Origin: a bacterium
GTDB taxonomy: Bacteria > Patescibacteria > JAEDAM01 > Absconditabacterales > Absconditicoccaceae
Assembly (NCBI GenBank): GCA_030528665.1
Contig: JAUMYK010000025.1
Span: 1-15,269 of the forward strand
DNA length: 15,269 nucleotides
Direction of reading: 5' to 3'
Below are positions 7,839-14,621 of the stretch, in pieces; position 1 is the first letter of the stretch; every line of letters starts with the position of its first letter. The notes under the pieces were generated by a model, which worked only from the letters and a program-made list of their open reading frames with translations, ran no database searches and had not been told where the DNA came from. The translations under genes and the position numbers were made by a program.

Positions 7839-8042
7839 TTCTTTTCTTTTTGTTGCTCGAACAATCAATACCGCATACCCAATAACACTCCATCCTACTA
7901 ATACATTCAGCCCAAAGATAGCTAGAGCATCTTTTGGTCTATTGGCTATCGCAAACCATGTAGGCAATAAGTAGAGCAATAATAGCCCTAGTGCCATAGG
8001 AGGCATCTGACTAAGTTGCTGTATAAAGTATTCTCGTGTCAT
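7827..8042 (-). CDS. Small membrane protein related to the superinfection immunity family
   Basis: A 71-aa product from ATG 8042 (MTREYFIQQLSQMPPMALGL) to UAG 7827-7829; a UGA three codons from the end is read as Gly. A longer version from a TTG at 8114 is possible but ATG gives a cleaner protein. Two hydrophobic segments, MALGLLLLYLLPTWFAIANR and FGLNVLVGWSVIGYAVLIV, match the same LPT...N-LLGW-V-IG pattern as the downstream gene but without SHOCT tails. The two genes are 21 bp apart and probably cotranscribed, so they may be diverged duplicates or partners acting together at the inner membrane. The activity is inferred only. Confidence 0.65.
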
Positions 8043-8118
8043 TGTTTGGGAGGAGAGTATAAAAGTCCCACATTCTGATTGAGGGGATTGTAATTTTCTT
8101 AGTATAAAAATCAAGTCA

Positions 8119-8295
8119 TTACGAAGTCTTCTTCTCTTCCTTATTATATGGCTCTCGTGCTTGTTCTACTATTTTTTTTAGCTCTTTATTGATAAATTCT
8201 TCACTGCATCATCTTTTAATCATCATCTCCCCACAGATAGATATTAGAGAGGAAGCAATGATTCTAAGATAAACTATGAGTTCTTTTTCGTTCAT
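8119..8295 (-). CDS. Hypothetical 58-aa protein
   Basis: From ATG 8295 (MNEKELIVYLRIIASSLISI) to UAA 8119-8121, with one in-frame UGA (IKR-G-CSEEF). The first half is moderately hydrophobic (VYLRIIASSLISICGEMMI) and may be membrane-associated. The second half is a charged Lys/Glu-rich helix (NKELKKIVEQAREPYNKEEK). No family is recognised. It lies within the tightly packed operon; the stop is followed by 76 nt before the ATG of the next gene. A leader element precedes it. Confidence 0.55.
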
Positions 8296-8326
8296 TCTTT
8301 TTTATAAAAAATTAAAATCTGACTTA
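8296..8326 (-). promoter_or_regulatory. C(A/T)G + U-rich leader element before the 58-aa gene
   Basis: On the minus strand, TCAGATTTTAATTTTTTATA; the CAG lies 26 nt before the ATG. It lies wholly in intergenic DNA, so coding constraint cannot explain it. Confidence 0.45.
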
Positions 8327-8331
8327 GTCTT

Positions 8332-8634
8332 CTATTTTCTCTGAGCGATAAAATTTTTCAGATTTCGCTTTGTTTGGTTCCTTGGATCGCTCCATTGATC
8401 ATATCGCTCAAAGAGTACTTCTTCATCTACATCATACCATAGTGCGGTATAAATCACATCTAGCGGGAAGTAATACTCATTGATATAGAGGTTATAGCTC
8501 AGCTCATCAGATTCAACCTCTACCCAATAGAGCGTAATCTTGAGGTCTGGTTCGCTGAAGTATTTTTCTATAAATCTTGTTGCCAGCTTATCAATCATTC
8601 TGTTCATAGCATAACATAGCTCTCTGTTTCTCAT
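8332..8634 (-). CDS. Hypothetical 100-aa phage protein
   Basis: From ATG 8634 (MRNRELCYAMNRMIDKLATR) to UAG 8332-8334. It starts 2 bp after the stop of the upstream gene, so translation is probably coupled. No in-frame UGA is used. The product is acidic and aromatic-rich, with a distinctive segment FPLDVIYTALWYDVDEEVLF (about 56-75) followed by a basic C-terminus (RNQTKRNLKNFIAQRK). Similar helical segments occur in uncharacterised phage proteins, but no function can be assigned. Confidence 0.65.
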   Translation of the reverse strand: MRNRELCYAMNRMIDKLATRFIEKYFSEPDLKITLYWVEVESDELSYNLYINEYYFPLDVIYTALWYDVDEEVLFERYDQWSDPRNQTKRNLKNFIAQRK

Positions 8635-8636
8635 TT

Positions 8637-9119
8637 CTATTCATCTACTAAAGTAAAATCCTCACTCACTCAGAACTTCTCTGCGATTTCCTTGCGTGTG
8701 AGTTGGGGTCTGAGTTTGCGGGCATATTCCCAAACCCCTACAGTGAAGTATTCATGTTTTTTACACTTCTCAAAATTCTCACTGCTTACTGTCATGTATT
8801 TAGGATTTTTATCAGCTCAGGGAATATATCAAATAAAAATAGCTTTATACCACTTACAATCACAATCATCTTTAACCTCAACCTCCTCTCCATACTCAAA
8901 CTCAGGTTCTTCAGGAACGAGTTCAAGATGTTCTTCTTTTACTCGGTATTCTTCTTTATCGCAATAACACAATTCTGGAGAGTGATGTTCAATCGTAAAT
9001 CAATCAGACAACTGTATTATTTTCTCTAATCAGGATTTTGTTTTTGTGTCAAGGAAAGATAAGTGTCTAATAATCCCTTCCCTAGTAACCCTTACCCTGT
9101 CTCCTACTTTGAATTTCAT
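8637..9119 (-). CDS. Hypothetical 160-aa phage protein with two SH3-like segments, UGA=Gly
   Basis: From ATG 9119 (MKFKVGDRVRVTREG) to UAG 8637-8639; five UGA codons are in frame (KS-G-LEK, SD-G-FTI, FI-G-YIP, IP-G-ADK, KF-G-VSE). The N-terminal VGDRVRV strand resembles SH3/KOW-like small beta barrels. The middle region (YGEEVEVKDD, then WYKAIFIGYIPGADKNPKYM) resembles a recurring segment in uncharacterised phage proteins. The C-terminus (LTRKEIAEKFGVSEDFTL) looks like a short helix-turn-helix-type motif. The product could bind nucleic acid, but this is inference. The gene lies in the small-protein run of the operon. Confidence 0.7.
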
Positions 9120-9154
9120 AATTTCTAAACTTAAAAAGTAAAATAAATCTGATT
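9120..9154 (-). promoter_or_regulatory. C(A/T)G + U-rich leader element before the 160-aa gene
   Basis: On the minus strand, TCAGATTTATTTTACTTTTT; the CAG lies 32 nt before the ATG at 9119 and just after the UAA of the upstream gene. Confidence 0.45.
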
Positions 9155-9156
9155 TC

Positions 9157-9522
9157 TTATTCTGTTTTTATGTTTTCTAAAAGAAACTGTCCCAACTCCT
9201 CCTCAGGAACGAGTGCTGATTCTAGGAGTCGGTATTCATAATCATCATAACAACAATTAGTATCACATTCATTATCTCACTGATAGTTTTTAATTCGTAC
9301 ATCATCATTTTCCTTTACCACTCTATTCTCACACACGAATTGCCACAATCCTGACTCGAGCGATACTAACCACCTCAGAGATTTAGCTATCTTTTTTGTT
9401 TTTCAGACTTCTGGATTATAGAAATAAACATTATTACCATTAACTCATAAGCATCTTAATCCGCCTTCAATCAATAACCCCATATCAACGAGGGAGTTGA
9501 GGAGGGTTTCTAGTTGGTTCAT
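9157..9522 (-). CDS. Hypothetical 121-aa phage protein, UGA=Gly
   Basis: From ATG 9522 (MNQLETLLNSLVDMGLLIEG) to UAA 9157-9159, with three UGA codons (RCL-G-VNG, PEV-G-KTK, NYQ-G-DNE). A central stretch SLRWLVSLESGLWQFVCENR and a C-terminal RLLESALVPEEELGQFLLEN are well-formed helical segments of the kind seen in small phage accessory proteins. Five cysteines (C25, C70, and C93, C97 and C98 close together) might bind a metal, though the spacing does not match a known finger. The function is unknown. Confidence 0.65.
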
Positions 9523-9545
9523 AATCTATAAAAGAAATAAAAATC

Positions 9546-10055
9546 TTATCATCTATTCAGTAGTTCTGGGTTCTCATGGATATTCCCAGCAACATAAAAT
9601 TTATTAGAAGGAAATCAACCTCAGCAACATCTACAATTATATATACTATCGCAGAATGGTTCATATCAAGTAGTGTCACTCCATTCAACAACTCATCGAA
9701 CCTTATCATAGCTACAAAACTTATCTCATTCTTCATTCTCTTTTAATATCTTGATGGAATTACGATCATATATATCTTTTGGAAAATCTTTATCATCCTT
9801 CATCCAAAAGTAATCGGATCAAACTTCAACAATAATATCCCCCTCGTATATCTCCTTTCCGTTCTTATCCTCCAGTCAGGTGGATTGCATAAGCTCCAGT
9901 CAATAATCTTCACTATCTCTTTTTACTTGGAACACATTTTCTGAATCTCATTGAGCCTGAAATGCTGTAACCATTCAATCATCCAGCCAAAGTCTTTCTG
10001 GTATCAGCATTTTTTTAAGGAACTTATGATAAGCTCTGAATTTTATTGTTCTCAT
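9546..10055 (-). CDS. YopX family protein, UGA=Gly (11 in-frame UGA)
   Basis: A 169-aa product from ATG 10055 (MRTIKFRAYHKFLKKMLIPE) to UAA 9546-9548. The ATG directly abuts the stop of the upstream gene. Eleven UGA codons are in frame, the last immediately before the UAA. The opening IKFRAY, the central LMQSTGLEDKNGKEIYEGDI and the C-terminal YVAGNIHENPELL are the signature of the YopX family, small phage and prophage proteins of unknown molecular role named from Bacillus phage SPbeta. The glycine of ST-G-LEDKNG is encoded by UGA at 9876-9878. A Cys-rich insert (NCRCCGGGF) near residue 145 is unusual and might bind metal. Confidence 0.88.
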
Positions 10056-10084
10056 CTACTTAAGTATAGAAACTAAAAAGCTGA
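10056..10084 (-). promoter_or_regulatory. C(A/T)G + U-rich leader element before the YopX gene
   Basis: On the minus strand, TCAGCTTTTTAGTTTCTATA; the CAG lies 28 nt before the ATG at 10055. Here the element is inside the last codons of the upstream gene, so it could partly reflect coding sequence. Confidence 0.3.
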
Positions 10085-10382
10085 TTGGATCATCACTAAT
10101 TGCTAGATACATCAACAGACGCTCTGTGAAATCAGTATGAGCATAGTCAAAAATCTCTGTTTCGTATAAGATGTTGTCGGCTCGATCCTTATCTGTCTTA
10201 TCATTCACAACTAACCACTGAATGAATCAGAATTTTTTGCTTATGATTGTTTCCTCTCATAATACCATTTTAGGACTCTTCTCTATAATAAACGCACTGC
10301 TGTTGTGGTCATAGCTAGAGAATTTGAATTTACTTTTTCTTTCCTCTTGATACAAATTGAGAAGCTGTATTAGTTTTTTCAT
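10056..10382 (-). CDS. Hypothetical 108-aa phage protein
   Basis: From ATG 10382 (MKKLIQLLNLYQEERKSKF) to UAG 10056-10058; two UGA codons are in frame (MVL-G-EET and KKF-G-FIQW). The pattern SKKFGFIQWLVVNDKTD followed by a C-terminal MYLAISDDPISFLVSILK is coherent and soluble, with an amphipathic C-terminal helix. It looks like a member of an uncharacterised phage family; no catalytic motif is seen. Its stop is immediately followed by the ATG of the YopX gene, so the two are translationally linked. Confidence 0.68.
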
Positions 10383-10418
10383 AATCTAGTGTAAAAAAAT
10401 AAATAAAGCTGATTTAAT
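10383..10418 (-). promoter_or_regulatory. C(A/T)G + U-rich leader element before the 108-aa gene
   Basis: On the minus strand, TCAGCTTTATTTATTTTTTT; the CAG lies 29 nt before the ATG at 10382 and just after the UAA of the methyltransferase gene. Confidence 0.45.
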
Positions 10419-11475
10419 CCTTGAACATCCCACGGAATATGTGAGCGATAACATCTACAGTCCGCCCATTGCCGAGCATCTTATAACGCTGAGAATTGGA
10501 GACTCATTCTGTATAGTTATCAGGTAGGGTTTGGAGTCTCTCACACTCAATAGGTGTGAGTCTCCTAAGATATTCTCTAGTTAGACACAATATATTTCCA
10601 TTTACCTGACATCTGATTGTAGGAGACTTGTCTGTATGTAGACTTCCCTTAAAATTTCCGTGTGCTCTGTTATAAAGCACTACACCAACTTCACTGATTA
10701 GCTTTGGGCTTATATTTTTTCCTATAGTATGAGCGAGTTCTGTAGTGAGTGTAGGGCTTTTTTCTGTGATCTCATACTTAGGATTGAGGTATTTAATCAT
10801 TAACTCAATTGCTTTGTCTGAGAGATAATAGCTTTTATCTACTTGCTCCTGGAGAATATCTTTAAGTAGAACTCCCTTATCTGCTGGCTGACTAACTATA
10901 ACCTGAGAGTAAGTTCAGTCTTCATTTCTTTTTCAGACTCGGTAGAGTCTTTTTCTCCTCTGAGCTGAAACGAGAGCTGAGTCTATCTCTACGGGCTGGA
11001 TGTTGAACAGATGCTCAGAGATGATATTCTGCCATTCTTTTTTCATCTTAACATTCTCTAGGAGGAAGTATCTCGGCTTCGCCTCGTTCAGAATCCTCAC
11101 GAACTCAAAGAAGAGCTTGGAACGAGGATCCTCGAAATTGAGTCCCTTGCCCGCAGAGGAGAATCACTGACAAGGACTTCCTCCGATGAGGAGGTCAATA
11201 TCTGTTCTCCGCATATTTGTGCAAAGTGGATCTGAATTAGGTTCTCCGAGCAGATAATATCACTGATGCTTTTTGCTTCCGCTCATATAGCGATATTCGC
11301 ATTTGCTCACATCCCCTATATGCAATATATCAGGGTAATTCCTTTTGCTTACCTGCATTGCATATTTGTCAATCTCGCTGGCGTAATAGCTAGCAACAGG
11401 TATCCCAGCTCTCTCTAGTGCTAATCTACCACAGCTCATCCCATCAAAGAGGGAGAGAACGGTTATTGGTTGCAT
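10414..11475 (-). CDS. dcm: C5-cytosine DNA methyltransferase (Dcm type), UGA=Gly
   Basis: A 353-aa product from ATG 11475 (MQPITVLSLFDGMSCG) to UAA 10414-10416. An upstream in-frame ATG at 11523 would overlap the preceding gene and is less likely. Motif I is LSLFDGMSCGRLALERAG (7-24). Motif IV is GGSPCQGFS (98-106) with catalytic Cys102; its Gly104 codon is UGA (11164-11166). Motif VI is LLENV, motif VIII QRRKRLY, motif IX/X RRLTPIECERLQTLPDNYT and a final GNGRTVDVIAHI. It transfers a methyl group from SAM to cytosine C5. Five UGA codons are in frame. No restriction enzyme gene is beside it, so protection of phage DNA from host restriction is the likely job. The target sequence cannot be read from the sequence. 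Confidence 0.96.
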
Positions 11476-11494
11476 TCTATAAATAGCTAAATTA

Positions 11495-11683
11495 CTAAAA
11501 GTAAGGACTTTTTCCCTCTTCACCAGAACTAAATTCTGTATTATCTAAACTATATGTAATTTTACTATACCCTATTTTTTCTAGGAGTTTTTTCACTTCT
11601 TCAGCGATTTCCTGCATAATGGGATATTGGTTATTTGGAGTTTCTACAACAAAATTAAACTTGATTGATACATATCATTTCAT
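11495..11683 (-). CDS. Hypothetical 62-aa protein
   Basis: From ATG 11683 to UAG 11495-11497; codon 3 is UGA (M-K-G-YVSIKFNFVVETPNN). The product has an N-terminal strand (YVSIKFNFVVET), a helix (MQEIAEEVKKLLEKIGYSK) and a short acidic tail. The alternation of strand and helix looks like a small folded domain. It sits 19 bp before the methyltransferase gene. The family is not recognised. Confidence 0.55.
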
Positions 11684-11714
11684 TTCAATAAAAACAAAAT
11701 ATAAAATCAGAATT
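11684..11714 (-). promoter_or_regulatory. C(A/T)G + U-rich leader element before the 62-aa gene
   Basis: On the minus strand, CTGATTTTATATTTTGTTTT; the CTG lies 27 nt before the ATG at 11683 and just after the stop of the 27-aa ORF. Confidence 0.45.
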
Positions 11715-11796
11715 AAAACTTCTTCCTCGTTTCCCAAATAATCCACCCTAGCCGAAACAGAACTCCAGCTAGGAGGATAACGCCATCTGTTGCCAT
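11713..11796 (-). CDS. Possible 27-aa membrane micropeptide
   Basis: The ATG at 11796 overlaps the UAA of the preceding gene (TAATG). The ORF ends with UAA at 11713-11715. The peptide (MATDGVILLAGVLFRLGWII, then WETRKKF) is one hydrophobic helix with a basic C-terminus, the layout of a single-pass membrane peptide. The tight overlap and fit of the 84-nt ORF between two genes support it, but at this size chance is possible. Confidence 0.4.
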   Translation of the reverse strand: MATDGVILLAGVLFRLGWIIWETRKKF

Positions 11797-12350
11797 TACT
11801 TATCCTTATCAGATAAATCAGTGATCCATTGATCTATTACATTCCACTTTGATCTTTTATGCACTCTTTTTGCAAAGTTGATGTCATCAACTCTACTAAC
11901 CCTATCTATTTTTCAGTCCTTAATCTTAATCGTTCCACAGTTGCATCCTATATCCTCATCTGCATACTGTATATCAAATTCCAAATCTGGATACTGTAGA
12001 GCAAGAGCCTTCCATATTGGCAATGGCGTGCTTCGAGCGGTATCAAAAATGATAATTCATTCTGCAATTTTAAGCTTATAGTTTTTGGTGCGTAGGTATT
12101 TGCTTTTGTAGCAACTATAAGCATTCCATTTAGTTCCCCAGTGGATTGGACACCAGTCATACCAATTCGTTGTATATTTCCCTGAAGGTTTCCAGTCGAT
12201 ACCTATATTTCATCTTTCTACATAATCAGGCATAGGGACTATGGTATTGAAATCAAAAAGGAAGTTCTCTGTCTGTGTCTTTTGGAAAAAGTTTTCTACT
12301 TTTTCTCTCGATCCTCTTATTTTGAGGATATTGGTTATATGATTTGGCAT
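11796..12350 (-). CDS. YubB/Api92-like (DUF1281-type) protein, UGA=Gly
   Basis: A 184-aa product from ATG 12350 (MPNHITNILKIRGSREKVEN) to UAA 11796-11798; three UGA codons are in frame (VER-G-NIG, IAE-G-III, IKD-G-KID). The MPNxxxN opening, FDFNTIVPMPDY, then NWYDWCPIHWGTKWNAY and FDTARSTPLPIWKALALQYP are the hallmarks of the YubB / Api92 ferredoxin-like fold family, found in plasmids and phages and of unknown biochemical role. Residues NWGTKWNA and the FDTAWS-type segment are conserved here with small changes (HWGTKWNA; FDTARS). It follows the ATPase gene by 6 bp and shares its operon. Confidence 0.85.
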
Positions 12351-12356
12351 TCTAGA

Positions 12357-13685
12357 TTACTTAGTAAGTAAAGTTCAATCCTCAATAACGATCTCATCAT
12401 ATCCAGTAGAATACACCGTCTCAAGGAAGCATTGAGCTTGGTTGGACTCTATCTTTTCCCTTACTCTCTCAAGAGTATTCGGATCTAGAGCATTGGCATT
12501 CTCTATAGTAATAATCTTGATCTCATTAGGTCAAGAGAGGCAAATATCAACTCCAATTTCTAACTGCTGAGCAGTATTGAGTTCATCAAGTGGTATCCAA
12601 TTCTGATTCACTTCTACGAACATTACTCAGTCCTCAAGCTTGAGTTTATAACTCAAATTAAGGTCTTTTATGAGGTCATTCTGCTTTTGCTCGATCTCCT
12701 TGACCATATTATCAAGCTCTTTCCACTGAGCCTGTAGATCGTTCCTTGCTTGGACTTGCTGACTATACAGCTCTTTTTTGGCTTTAATTTCAGCATTTTT
12801 AGCAAGAGATTGGTTGTGAGCTTCAAGCTGAGCAAGAATTTCGGTAGTATCAATTTTTTCAAAGGATTCATATTGTTGTCTCACATCTACCAGTTGCTCT
12901 GCTACCTTGTCTGCGTATTCAAGTTTAGCTTGGAGATTCTTTTCTGCTTCAGCTTTTTTCTGCTGAAGAGAGGCAATCTGACGGTCTAGGCTCTCAATTT
13001 GTTCACCAATCGCTTTTGCCTCGTTGTTGGTCTGCTCGAGCAAGTTCTCGCCTTTCTCGAGTCTCGCTTTGAGTTCGTGCCAACCTGCATTGTGGGTTTC
13101 TGCTTCTTTGAGCTTCTGCTGGAGTTCACTAGTATCTCCACTCGCATTCTCCAAAGCTTCAAAAGCTGAAGTATCCGTTTTTTCAACCTCTTCTCTTTTG
13201 GCTAAATAAGACCTATGTAAAGCAGTTCTTTCATCAAACTTAACTTCCCTTTCTTTTTCCAAAGCATCGTATTCTAGCTTCTTCCCTTGCGTTTCAAGGA
13301 GATACTTGATTTTCTCCTTATTGTGCAAATTGATAAACTTCTGTGGATCGCCGATAGTTCCCTTGAACACTCCATCAAGCCAAGCTTGAGGCTGTTTGAC
13401 TAATTCTCCGTTATGTTCTACAATCAACTTTCCACCATCTCCAACAATCCTCTTGATCACAAAATCCTCAAATTTGACCTCAATTTCTCCCTTATCCTCT
13501 CCAATTCTGACTTTCGAATTGATGCCCCTGTCGGCTTTGATTGCTGACTTGATTGCTTCAATAAAACTCGTTTTCCCTGCACCGTTTTTCCCGAAAACCG
13601 CTACAAAACGAGAAAGATTGCTGACTTCAAGTTCTTTTATTCCCTTGAAGTTTTTGACTGCAATATATTCTATTTTTTGGCTCAT
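12357..13685 (-). CDS. SMC/RecF-like ATPase, UGA=Gly
   Basis: A 442-aa product from ATG 13685 (MSQKIEYIAVKNFKGIKELE) to UAA 12357-12359; the standard code would stop it at residue 353. The N-terminus has the IKNFKGIK strand and a Walker A, GKNGAGKT (32-39). A long coiled coil runs from about 125 to 350 without a visible zinc hook. The C-terminal lobe contains LNTAQQLEIGVDICLS (369-384), which holds the signature-like position, then IKIITIENANALD (389-401) where Walker B belongs. Glu-Asn replaces the more usual Asp-Glu or Asp-Asn. UGA gives Gly at 353, 385 and near the end. Placed between a RecE-like nuclease and other early genes, it probably assists DNA-end processing or recombination. Confidence 0.85.
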
Positions 13686-13714
13686 CTTCTCTAGTAATTA
13701 GCAAATAAAAGCTG
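13686..13714 (-). promoter_or_regulatory. C(A/T)G + U-rich leader element before the ATPase gene
   Basis: On the minus strand, CAGCTTTTATTTGCTAATTA; the CAG lies 29 nt before the ATG at 13685 and overlaps the last codons of the nuclease gene. Its U-rich part is weaker than in other copies. Confidence 0.3.
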
Positions 13715-14603
13715 GTTCTATCAGTCTGAATTCCTTTTGGAGTGCTGAATCAAGAATGGGATAATATCTCTCGTTCAGGATTTCTCCTCTTTCTTTTTGC
13801 TCCTCAGTTTCTGCGAAGTTCCCAGATTTCTCACATTCCAAGAGTTCCTCAAGAGCTGGGAAGAGAATGGAATTAGCAATCTGCATTAAGGTTTCCTTAC
13901 GGTAGAAATAGGCTTCATAAGCATAGTTCCCACTTGTTTTCACGCAGTCTAGGATACCATCAAACCATTCTCCATACTGAACCTTGCAAAGCAAAGCATA
14001 GAAAGCGAGCTGAAATCCGTATTGGTATTCATCGTTATTGATGAGTTCGTATTCCATTTTTGAGCAATTAAGGTATCTGCTAAACTCAATGTCTTTACTG
14101 GTTTTGAGGTCTCTGATCTTCTTATTCTCAAGGTCTAATCTGTCCATTTTTGCCTTGAGTTTTAGCCCTTTGTATTCTACAATAATTTCTTTCTGGTTTT
14201 CGGTTTTACCGAAAAAGTCAAATAATGGCTGTCTTTTGAGTTCGGCTTCAATTCCTTTCACCATCTCAACCTCTCCATCAGTGAGGACTTGCTTATTTCC
14301 GACAAGCTTCGCTTTCAAGTCTTCTACTTTATCTGACTTTTCAACAGGGATATTCTGTTCTAAACATTGCCTGATCAGGTCATCTTTTTTTGTCCCCTCA
14401 AGGATTGCATAGTCAAGCTTGAACTGCTGAGGAGTGAGAATGTAGCTATCAACGATTGTTCCATTCTCTAAGCTCTTGGATTCCTTGATAAAACTAGTAT
14501 CTACCTCATCAACATAAACTTTTTTGTAGGCTTCTTTGCTCTTCATGAAGAGCTTGAGTTTAGAGGCAGTAATATAACCTCTATTATCTTCAACATATCA
14601 CAT
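13698..14603 (-). CDS. PD-(D/E)XK exonuclease, RecE-like partner of RecT
   Basis: A 301-aa product from ATG 14603 to UAA 13698-13700. Codon 2 is UGA, so the standard code would place the start 19 codons too late (ATG 14546) and lose the conserved YITASKLKLFM opening. The nuclease core is KMDRLDLENKKIRDLKTS: Asp154, then Asp165-Leu-Lys167, the D...(D/E)XK signature, followed by YGFQLAFYALL (about 195-205), the usual Gln-Tyr helix. Such enzymes degrade one DNA strand to load the annealing protein. An insert before the core (TKKDDLIRQCLEQNIP ... KVEDLKAKLVG, about 71-102) resembles a helix-extension-helix or SAP-like DNA-binding motif. recT lies 18 bp upstream, as in phage recET operons. Confidence 0.87.
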
Positions 14604-14621
14604 TTTTTTGGAAATTAAGGG

